Assembly: GCA_902773155.1 (NCBI GenBank)
Contig: CACYDK010000175.1
Span: forward strand, 1 to 20,537
Reading direction: 5' to 3'
Source: an uncultured Ruminococcus sp.
GTDB taxonomy: Bacteria > Bacillota > Clostridia > Oscillospirales > Acutalibacteraceae
Length of the DNA stretch: 20,537 bases
This document shows positions 1-6,360 of the stretch, piece after piece. Numbering within the stretch: position 1 is the first letter of the stretch; each line of letters starts with the position of its first letter. The translations under genes were made by a program, and so were the position numbers. The notes below the pieces were generated by a model. It had not been told where the DNA came from, searched no databases, and saw nothing but the letters and a program-made list of their open reading frames with translations.

Positions 1-1329
1 GTATTCAAGCGCTTTCCTTTTTAAAAGCGTGTTTTCATTCGGAAGCGTTTCATCTATTACCTCTTCTAACAGAAGATTGAGGATTTTGCCTATGCTTTTT
101 CCGTCGGTTATCCCAAGATGGATCAAATCAGAGCCGTTTATATTAAGACCTTTAAGCGTATAGCACTCGTTATCTCTGATTATCTCTTCAAAAGCTTTTT
201 GTGCGAGGGTTATATTATACAGCTTAGCCTCGCGCATGTATTTAGATTGCGATAGAATATCCGCCTTCTGAATCTTCATCAGCCGTGAAAAATTCAGCTC
301 GCCTATACTATTTAGCACATGCTTGATCTGCCGTTTATTATCCGAAAACCTGACATCGTGATAATTGATAAGTGTCACTACGTCGTCAATAAACCTCGTC
401 GGATATTTTAATCTTTCAAGAGCGGATCTGGCAAGAACGGCGCTGAATTTATTATGGCCGCGAAAATGGTCTCTGCCCTTTTCATCGGTTCTCAAAGCAA
501 GAGGCTTGCCTATATCATGAAGCAGCATTACCATTCTTAGTATCAGCTCCGATTCAATCGCACCGACAGCTGCTGTAGTATGCTTCCAAACGGTCTTATT
601 GTGATGAGGCGTATTCTGCTCGCAATCGAAGGTAGACACAAGCTCCGGAAGGAATACGGCAATTATATCCTTATATCGGCGCAGAATAAAACTTACGTTC
701 TGGCCGACGAGTAGTTTATTAAGCTCCGAGGAAATACGTTCAACCGATATTTTCGAGAGCAACAGACGATTTTTCATTATGGACACAGAGGTTCGATTCT
801 CAATACTAAAGCCGAAAACAGAGGCAAATCTAACGGCTCTCAGCATTCTTAGCGCGTCCTCATTAAAACGCGCGTCCGGATCGCCAACACACCTCAAAGC
901 CTTGTATTCCAAATCGAGAGATCCGTTAAAGGGGTCTACTAAGCCTGTTTCATCGTTATATGCCATCGCGTTTATAGTAAAATCACGTCGCGACAGATCA
1001 AGCTCGAGCCTATCGGTAAAGGTTACATTTTCAGGATGTCTGCAATCGCTGTATTCACCGTCGACTCTGTAGGTCGTTATTTCATAGGGCTTATCGTCAA
1101 AAACGACCGCTATGGTGCCGTGCTTCTCCCCTATATCAATCAGTTTGCAGTCCCGGAAGCATTCCTTTATTTCAGAAGGCAAAGCCGAGGTGGTAATATC
1201 GTAGTCCTCCGGAGCCTTTCCGAGAATACTGTCTCGGACGCAGCCGCCTACGATATACGCTTCGAACCCGCCCTTATTAAGCCTGTTAAGTATTGTATTG
1301 ACCTCATTCGGTATACTAATATGTATCAT
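1..1329 (-). CDS. cca: CCA-adding enzyme (tRNA nucleotidyltransferase), 3' end cut by window edge
   Basis: I translated the minus strand by hand. From ATG at 1329 the frame stays open for 443 codons to base 1 with no stop, so only the last few residues can be missing. The enzyme adds or repairs the 3' CCA of tRNAs in the cytoplasm. Seen: GG at residues 28-29, the catalytic DYD (42-44) of the class II nucleotidyltransferase head, RRDFTINAMA (114-123), the EDALRMLRA neck motif (157-165), and a LLHDIGKP metal-dependent HD phosphohydrolase motif (His271-Asp272). The length fits HD-containing bacterial CCA enzymes. A GGTGA sequence just upstream serves as ribosome binding site. It lies downstream of, and in line with, the ATPase and small membrane protein genes, separated from them by a hairpin. 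A plain poly(A) polymerase is less likely because of the HD domain and the clostridial setting. Confidence 0.93.
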   Translation of the reverse strand, partial: MIHISIPNEVNTILNRLNKGGFEAYIVGGCVRDSILGKAPEDYDITTSALPSEIKECFRDCKLIDIGEKHGTIAVVFDDKPYEITTYRVDGEYSDCRHPENVTFTDRLELDLSRRDFTINAMAYNDETGLVDPFNGSLDLEYKALRCVGDPDARFNEDALRMLRAVRFASVFGFSIENRTSVSIMKNRLLLSKISVERISSELNKLLVGQNVSFILRRYKDIIAVFLPELVSTFDCEQNTPHHNKTVWKHTTAAVGAIESELILRMVMLLHDIGKPLALRTDEKGRDHFRGHNKFSAVLARSALERLKYPTRFIDDVVTLINYHDVRFSDNKRQIKHVLNSIGELNFSRLMKIQKADILSQSKYMREAKLYNITLAQKAFEEIIRDNECYTLKGLNINGSDLIHLGITDGKSIGKILNLLLEEVIDETLPNENTLLKRKALEY

Positions 1330-1338
1330 AACATCACC

Positions 1339-1365
1339 AAAAGGGATAGCAACGCTATCCCTTTT
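1339..1365 (-). terminator. Perfect 12-bp hairpin between small membrane protein and cca
   Basis: AAAAGGGATAGC (1339-1350) and GCTATCCCTTTT (1354-1365) are perfect inverted repeats around a 3-base loop. On the minus strand the descending arm ends in TTTT, so it can act as an intrinsic terminator or attenuator. It overlaps the stop codon of the 1364-1786 gene and ends 10 bases before the cca start, next to the cca ribosome binding site. The U-tract is short and partly inside the stem, so termination may be incomplete. Confidence 0.6.
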
Positions 1366-1786
1366 ATAAATTCATAAGATATTCGGAAATAATTTTATTA
1401 TCTTCGCGAGACATACGCTTTAATCCAAAAAGATATAAAAACTCCGCAACAACAATTATAGCAGGAAGAATGACGTTCATCGGCTGACCGCTGACAAAAG
1501 ACATAACAATACTCTCAACCGCAACGACGAAAAGAACCACTAAAAGCACAATAGCATAATTAGCAGGACGAAAAGCGCCTTTGAGAGTTTTTTCACTGAA
1601 AACGCCATAAAAACGCTCGTTCATAAAATCCGAATGCTTGCCGTGTCTATCCGCAAGATACAATGTGACTTTATCTCCCTTTATATCGCCGGAAATATGA
1701 TAACCGCTTTTTAAATACTTTTTACCGCTGTTGATATCCTTCACGATGGTATCCTTGGCGTTTTCGCTGTGAAACCTATAGTCCAT
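1364..1786 (-). CDS. Small two-helix membrane protein of unknown function
   Basis: A 140-residue protein I do not recognise. The first ~70 residues are polar and soluble, rich in Lys, Asp and Gly. Two hydrophobic helices follow (about 76-98 and 104-122) and a short charged tail ends the protein. No signal peptide or catalytic motif is visible. The ATG at 1786 has an AGGAAGAG sequence in front. Only 7 bases separate it from the stop of the P-type ATPase, so the two are probably co-transcribed, and it could be an accessory protein of that pump; this is inference from position only. Its stop codon lies inside the hairpin that precedes cca. Confidence 0.75.
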   Translation of the reverse strand: MDYRFHSENAKDTIVKDINSGKKYLKSGYHISGDIKGDKVTLYLADRHGKHSDFMNERFYGVFSEKTLKGAFRPANYAIVLLVVLFVVAVESIVMSFVSGQPMNVILPAIIVVAEFLYLFGLKRMSREDNKIISEYLMNL

Positions 1787-1793
1787 ACTCTTC

Positions 1794-4109
1794 CTAATCC
1801 TTAATAAACTTGTTGCTTATACTGTAAATGATATTATACACCACAATCGTACAAGAAGCAAGTATTCCCAGTAAAATCAACGAAAAAGATGAGAGCGCAA
1901 CGATATTAAACACCCAACCGAAAACCAATATACCGAGCGACAGTCCGCTTACAACAACAACTATCAAAGCCGCGCGAAGAGCGTTAATCGGAATCGAAAG
2001 ACGAATTACCATCATAACTCCTACAAGCGAGGTAAGAATAACGGCCATTGTGGAAAACTCAGCGTAATTATATTTATAACTGAACAAAGCTAAAATCAAT
2101 ATGTTGGAAACAACCATAAGCGAAGCGCACCACGCGCGTGAAATAACGTTCCTGATAAACTTTCCTTTGATTCTGTTTTTGTTAGGCTGTAGAGCGAGCA
2201 CAAAGGACGGAAGTCCAATGGTAAACGCGCTGATCAGCGAAAGCTGTAAAGGCTGGAAGGGATAATTCAGCTTGATAAACACAAAGCAGAGCGCAAGAGT
2301 CAGAGAATATAAAGTTTTAACAATAAACAAGGAAGCGCTTCGCTGGAGATTGTTGATCGAACGTCTGCCCTCTTCAACAACCTTAGGCATAGAACCAAAA
2401 TTATCGTCTGTAAGGACGAGCTGAGCGATATTCTTAGCCGCGTCGGAGCCGGACGCAATCGCTACACTACAATCGGATTCCTTGAGCGCAAGCACATCGT
2501 TTACACCGTCTCCTGTCATTGCGACGGTATGGCCGTGCTTTTTCATTGCAGTTACAAAAAGCTTTTTCTGTTGAGGAGTCACCCGACCGAATACAGTATA
2601 TTTTTCTACCGCATCGTCTATTTTTTCATCAGAATCCAAGGTAGTAGCGTCAACGTAATTCTCAGCTCCCTGAATGCCGACAGACTGAGCTATACGGGAA
2701 ACCGTCGCGCAGTTATCGCCTGAGATAACCTTAAGCGTAACTCCCTGTTCTGTGAAGAATCTTACTGTCTCGACAGCATTATCTCTGATTTCATCCTTGA
2801 TAACCACAAGAGCTAAGGGCTTAAGCCTACAGGGTAGAGAGTCCTTATCAATAAATCTATCGTCGCTTACAGCTAATGTAACTACCCGCAGGGTCGAATC
2901 AATACTATGTATCCTGTCAAATATTTCTAAATTAGAATTATCAAACATGCATTCAGCCGCACCGAGCACATAGGATTTTCCGTTGGCAAGCACTGCGCCC
3001 GACCATTTCTTTTCTGACGAAAAAGGTATAACCTCCTCTGCCATAATTCCTCCGCAGACAAGATAATCATCAATAGCGGTAATCGTACCGTTTTTATCGA
3101 GCGAGCTTTCGGCAAGTGACTTAAGGGCGACGTCAGCTTCATCAACATCATTACTAAGATATTCTATATGGTCAACACGGAGATCTCCGGTAGTGATCGT
3201 TCCTGTTTTATCGAGACACAGAACGTCTACTCTGGCCAGTGTTTCAATACAGTACAGTTGTTGAACAAGCACCTTTCGTCTGGAAAGACGTATAACGGAA
3301 ACTGCGAGTACCGTACTGGTTAAAAGGATCAAACCCTCTGGGATCATACCTATCAAGGCGGCGACTGTGCTGACAACAGCTTCATTAAACGCAATGTGGT
3401 TGAACAAATACTGATTCAAAAACAGCGCTATACCTACAGGGAAAATAGCTATGGAACAAAATGTAATTATCCTGTTCAGGGTGTTCATTATCTCGGAATT
3501 AACCTTTTTCGCGTATGCGGCTTCGTTATGGATTTTTGATGCGTAGTTTTCGCCTCCGACATGCACGACCTTTGCGTAAACCTCTCCGGAGGATACAAAT
3601 GAACCCGAAAGCAAGCTATCTCCGATATTTTTTTCAATTCTGTCGCTTTCTCCGGTCAGAAGACTTTCGTTCGAATAACAGAATCCCTCGATAATCTCGC
3701 AGTCACATGGGATTTGCATTCCGGCCGAAAGCACAATAATATCGTCGATAACAATTTTATCAATTTCAACCGTACATAGCTCCCTATTTCTTATCGCTTT
3801 CACTGTGCTTGCAGTCACTATGGACAATCTGTCGACCGCTTTTTTGGAACGGATTTCCTGCACAATACCGATGACCGTGTTTATAAGTACAATCATCATA
3901 AAGGTCATATTCTTATATGATCCAACCATAAGTACCAAGAGCATCAAAAAGAAATTCAGTCCGTTAAAAAGGGTGAATGTATTTTCAATTATAATACGTT
4001 TTATTGATTTGGATTTCGAACCGGCGTTATCATTTATATGCCCTTCAAGCGTTCGCTTTTCTATATCGTCATCGTTTAACGACAAAGAAAGGATTTTTTC
4101 ATCAATCAT
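1794..4109 (-). CDS. P-type cation-transporting ATPase, CtpE-like (probable Ca2+ or other divalent cation)
   Basis: A complete 771-residue P-type ATPase of the cytoplasmic membrane. Seen in order: two N-terminal helices (about 47-83), the actuator-domain TGES (152-155), two helices with IPEGL (256-260) where metal ATPases would have CPC, the phosphorylated Asp300 in DKTGTIT, a KWSGAV nucleotide-binding segment (about 368-373), SGDN (463-466), TGDGVND (532-538), and six C-terminal helices. There is no HMA domain, which argues against a heavy-metal pump. The IPEGLILLTS helix and the GDGVNDVLALK hinge resemble the CtpE group, linked to calcium handling in mycobacteria; the substrate here is inferred. 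GAGG lies just upstream of the ATG. The gene is divergent from spoIVB and appears to lead an operon with the 140-residue membrane protein and perhaps cca. Confidence 0.88.
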   Translation of the reverse strand: MIDEKILSLSLNDDDIEKRTLEGHINDNAGSKSKSIKRIIIENTFTLFNGLNFFLMLLVLMVGSYKNMTFMMIVLINTVIGIVQEIRSKKAVDRLSIVTASTVKAIRNRELCTVEIDKIVIDDIIVLSAGMQIPCDCEIIEGFCYSNESLLTGESDRIEKNIGDSLLSGSFVSSGEVYAKVVHVGGENYASKIHNEAAYAKKVNSEIMNTLNRIITFCSIAIFPVGIALFLNQYLFNHIAFNEAVVSTVAALIGMIPEGLILLTSTVLAVSVIRLSRRKVLVQQLYCIETLARVDVLCLDKTGTITTGDLRVDHIEYLSNDVDEADVALKSLAESSLDKNGTITAIDDYLVCGGIMAEEVIPFSSEKKWSGAVLANGKSYVLGAAECMFDNSNLEIFDRIHSIDSTLRVVTLAVSDDRFIDKDSLPCRLKPLALVVIKDEIRDNAVETVRFFTEQGVTLKVISGDNCATVSRIAQSVGIQGAENYVDATTLDSDEKIDDAVEKYTVFGRVTPQQKKLFVTAMKKHGHTVAMTGDGVNDVLALKESDCSVAIASGSDAAKNIAQLVLTDDNFGSMPKVVEEGRRSINNLQRSASLFIVKTLYSLTLALCFVFIKLNYPFQPLQLSLISAFTIGLPSFVLALQPNKNRIKGKFIRNVISRAWCASLMVVSNILILALFSYKYNYAEFSTMAVILTSLVGVMMVIRLSIPINALRAALIVVVVSGLSLGILVFGWVFNIVALSSFSLILLGILASCTIVVYNIIYSISNKFIKD

Positions 4110-4188
4110 AAAAACCTCATTTTTACTTTATAAAAAAATTCAGGAATAAAACTTTTTTTATCGAAGAAAAAACGTTATTCATAGCAAA

Positions 4189-4223
4189 AGCTTTCTTACA
4201 AGCTTCACTTACCAAACTATTAT
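4189..4223 (+). promoter_or_regulatory. Possible spoIVB promoter and imperfect tandem repeat
   Basis: CTTACA (4195-4200), a 17-base spacer and TATTAT (4218-4223) form a weak sigma-A-like promoter for spoIVB. Two imperfect direct repeats, AGCTTTCTTAC (4189-4199) and AGCTTCACTTAC (4201-4212), overlap the -35. I found no convincing sigma-F or sigma-G promoter, although spoIVB is expressed in the forespore in Bacillus. The same 165-base gap must also hold the promoter for the divergent ATPase. Confidence 0.3.
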
Positions 4224-4274
4224 ACAACAAAACTTCGAAAAATAACAGTATAAAAAGAAAGGAGGTGTAAACAA

Positions 4275-5273
4275 ATGAGAAAAAATGTATTTAAAAAATG
4301 TATTTGCGATATGTTAGCTGCAATGATCATTCTATCGACAACTGTGTTTCCTGCTACGGCAAAAACAAAAACAATAAAAATAGGAGGAGAAGCCTTCGGT
4401 TTAAAACTCTATTGCAAAGGAGTGATAGTAACTAAGCTCGAAGGCTTCAGCTCAAAGGGCGCTATTTACTGTCCGGCAAAAAAATGTGGGATCAACGTAG
4501 GCGATATTATCGAAGAAATAAACGATAAAAAAATAAACACCAATGAAGAAATGGAAAGACAAATTAAAAAAAGCGGCGGAAGCCCGCTAAATCTAAAACT
4601 AAAGCGCGACGGAAAAATAATGAATCTAAGTATCAGGCCCGAAAAAGATGAGCTGGGTGATTATCGGACGGGAATGTGGATAAGAGATAGCTGCGCCGGA
4701 ATAGGAACCATCTCCTATTATAATGAAAGAAACGGCTCGTACGCGGCTTTAGGTCACGGAATCTGCGATACTGATACCGGCGGTTTGATGAATGTAAAAA
4801 GCGGAGAAATCGTAGGAGCCGTAATAACAAGCGTTACAAAATCTAAGAATAATAATATTGGAACACTGAACGGTTATTTTGACGGCGAAAGCATAGGAAC
4901 CATAATCAATAACAGCGAACTTGGTATACACGGACAACTGATAAACGCTCCAAAGTATAAAAAAGAATATGAAGTATCAAATGATATAAATGTAGGAAAA
5001 GCAAGCCTTTATACAACGCTGGATAGCTCGGGAGTAAAGAAATATGATATCGAAATAACCTCAATCTGTAATAATTTTACAGAATCAAACAAAAATTTCA
5101 CGATAAGAATCACTGATAAGAATCTAATTAACAAAACCGGAGGAATAGTTCAGGGAATGAGCGGAAGCCCTATAATACAAAACGGAAAATTTGTAGGAGC
5201 GTTAACTCACGTATTTCTCGAAAGTTGTACCGAAGGGTACGGAATCCTCGCCAATAACCTTATGAGAGGATAA
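4275..5273 (+). CDS. spoIVB: SpoIVB, sporulation serine peptidase (family S55)
   Basis: A 332-residue protein secreted from the forespore; in Bacillus it cleaves SpoIVFA and so triggers pro-sigma-K processing in the mother cell. Seen: a hydrophobic N-terminal segment (about 11-29) acting as signal or anchor, a PDZ domain (about 45-120, with GINVGDIIEEIND), then the S55 peptidase domain. GHG contains His161, the GMSGSP motif contains Ser296, and Asp281 is 15 residues before that serine, the same spacing as Asp363 and Ser378 of B. subtilis, so the catalytic triad is intact. It is shorter than the B. subtilis protein (about 425 residues), mainly in the N-terminal half. AAAGGAGGTG before the ATG is a strong ribosome binding site. 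The spoIVB-spo0A order is the conserved arrangement in spore formers. Confidence 0.95.
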   Translation: MRKNVFKKCICDMLAAMIILSTTVFPATAKTKTIKIGGEAFGLKLYCKGVIVTKLEGFSSKGAIYCPAKKCGINVGDIIEEINDKKINTNEEMERQIKKSGGSPLNLKLKRDGKIMNLSIRPEKDELGDYRTGMWIRDSCAGIGTISYYNERNGSYAALGHGICDTDTGGLMNVKSGEIVGAVITSVTKSKNNNIGTLNGYFDGESIGTIINNSELGIHGQLINAPKYKKEYEVSNDINVGKASLYTTLDSSGVKKYDIEITSICNNFTESNKNFTIRITDKNLINKTGGIVQGMSGSPIIQNGKFVGALTHVFLESCTEGYGILANNLMRG

Positions 5274-5278
5274 CTCTC

Positions 5279-5297
5279 CCCTGCCTTATTGGCAGGG
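5279..5297 (+). other. Short hairpin after spoIVB, no clear U-tract
   Basis: CCCTGCC (5279-5285) and GGCAGGG (5291-5297) form a 7-bp GC-rich stem with a 5-base loop, six bases after the spoIVB stop. It is not followed by a T-run, so it may only slow transcription or protect the 3' end. Confidence 0.4.
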
Positions 5298-5308
5298 TAC
5301 ATAATATT

Positions 5309-5329
5309 TGTCGATATATAGTGTCGATA
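5309..5329 (+). promoter_or_regulatory. Tandem near-0A-box sequences upstream of spo0A
   Basis: TGTCGATA occurs twice, at 5309-5316 and 5322-5329, with a 13-base period. The known Spo0A recognition sequence is TGTCGAA, so each copy differs at one base. A third, weaker match TATCGAA lies near 5377-5383. The position about 110 bases before the spo0A promoter would suit autoregulation, as known in Bacillus. This is inferred from sequence similarity only. Confidence 0.4.
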
Positions 5330-5416
5330 CACGTAAAATAACACAATATATTGTAAAATTGTTTAGGATTATTTTGTATCGAAAAAAATATTTTTTAAAA
5401 AGTTTTTTGGAAACTA

Positions 5417-5445
5417 TTGCCATTTTTACCAACATATGGTAAAAT
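5417..5445 (+). promoter_or_regulatory. Promoter of spo0A with embedded palindrome
   Basis: TTGCCA (5417-5422), a 17-base spacer and TAAAAT (5440-5445) make a good sigma-A-type promoter; a TGG just before the -10 also gives an extended -10. An 8-bp inverted repeat, TTTTACCA and TGGTAAAA, lies between the -35 and the -10 and runs into the -10, so a repressor or hairpin could act here. The spo0A start is 35 bases downstream of the -10. Confidence 0.6.
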
Positions 5446-5479
5446 ATATTCACAAAATTCAAATACGGAGGTTTTATTA

Positions 5480-6244
5480 ATGGAGAACATAAAGCTGTTA
5501 ATAACAGAGGAACTCTCCTCTTTCAGCGAAAGCGATATAAAAATATTCGCGGAATACAATATCAATCCTATAAGCTGTAATAAAGACGGCGAAGAACTAA
5601 TTTTGAAAATAATGAGCGAACAACCCGACGTTGTAATGATGGATTTGTTTATGACAAGGCTTGATTCCCTCGGAGTAATGCGCTCGATAAAAAAGAAGAA
5701 CATAGAAGAGCCGCTCATTATAGTCACATCTTCCTTCAACAGTCCGGCGCTTGAGCGCGAGATAATGAGCAACGGCGCAAGCTACTACGCTTTAAAGCCG
5801 TATAATCTTTCCGCTGTATGCGAGGATATCGTAGCCCTTGTTAAAAAGGGAAGGTCAGGCTACGTACCTATCAGCGCATACGATCCGCTCGGACTTGAGG
5901 TCAAGGTCACTGAGATTCTGCACGACATCGGTGTTCCTGCTCATATCAAGGGATATAATTATCTCAGGGATTCTATTATTATGTCTGTGGAAAAACCGGA
6001 GATAATTAACGCCGTCACAAAACAATTATATCCCGGAGTTGCGAAAAAATACGAGACAACATCATCAAGAGTAGAAAGAGCCATAAGACACGCCATTGAG
6101 GTCGCTTGGGATAGAGGTGATGTAGATGTGCTTAATTCATATTTTGGATATACTATCCACAATGGACGAGGCAAGCCCACAAACAGCGAATTTATCGCTA
6201 TGATATCTGACAGACTACGTCTCAGACTCAGAAACGCAAGCTGA
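5480..6244 (+). CDS. spo0A: Spo0A, sporulation master response regulator
   Basis: A 254-residue cytoplasmic transcription factor that starts sporulation when phosphorylated. I start it at ATG 5480, because GGAGG lies 9 bases upstream and MENIKLLI aligns with MEKIKVCV of B. subtilis; the longer in-frame start at 5417 falls on the promoter. The receiver (1-120) keeps the phospho-acceptor Asp55 and Lys108-equivalent (in ALKPY), but has Glu10-Glu11 where the family has Asp-Asp, and MDLFMT where it has LDIIMP. The C-terminal DNA-binding domain is very conserved: [26 protein letters not shown] in the helix-turn-helix, FGYT and [10 protein letters not shown]. It lies directly downstream of spoIVB, the standard arrangement. 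The altered receiver may change how it is phosphorylated. Confidence 0.95.
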   Translation: MENIKLLITEELSSFSESDIKIFAEYNINPISCNKDGEELILKIMSEQPDVVMMDLFMTRLDSLGVMRSIKKKNIEEPLIIVTSSFNSPALEREIMSNGASYYALKPYNLSAVCEDIVALVKKGRSGYVPISAYDPLGLEVKVTEILHDIGVPAHIKGYNYLRDSIIMSVEKPEIINAVTKQLYPGVAKKYETTSSRVERAIRHAIEVAWDRGDVDVLNSYFGYTIHNGRGKPTNSEFIAMISDRLRLRLRNAS

Positions 6245-6262
6245 TTGCAGATTACTCCAAAA

Positions 6263-6301
6263 AACAACGCAGACTGATAGTTTATTTCAGTCTGCGTTGT
6301 T
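6263..6301 (-). terminator. 15-bp hairpin between spo0A and copA, U-tract on the minus strand
   Basis: AACAACGCAGACTGA (6263-6277) and its exact complement at 6287-6301 surround a 9-base loop. It is placed like a terminator for spo0A, but the plus strand continues GACTATACC without a T-run. On the minus strand the stem is followed by a run of T, so as an intrinsic terminator it points against the flanking genes. It may still stop or stabilise the spo0A transcript. Confidence 0.6.
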
Positions 6302-6328
6302 GACTATACCCGTATAATATGTTAACAT
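6300..6328 (+). promoter_or_regulatory. Candidate copA promoter with palindromic -10
   Basis: TTGACT (6300-6305), a 17-base spacer and TAACAT (6323-6328) form a possible promoter. The -10 lies inside the perfect palindrome ATGTTAACAT (6319-6328), and TTAGT-CTAA-ACTAA follows at 6328-6341. These symmetric sites at the -10 and start region suggest a metal-responsive repressor site, but they do not match the CopY operator (TACANNTGTA). A TATAAT at 6313-6318 is a competing -10 without a well-placed -35. Confidence 0.4.
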
Positions 6329-6360
6329 TAGTCTAAACTAACTTCAAAGGAGCAAGTACT

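Noticed and set aside
5365..5385. Sigma-H promoter before spo0A (AGGATTATT with GAAAA)
   Set aside because: The spacing of about 9 bases is too short and the -10 lacks GAAT.
5395..5772. A 125-codon minus-strand frame over spo0A
   Set aside because: It is antisense to the conserved Spo0A receiver, covers the spo0A promoter, and resembles no known protein.
6300..6318. TTGACT with TATAAT as the copA promoter
   Set aside because: The two hexamers are only 7 bases apart, too close for one sigma-A promoter.
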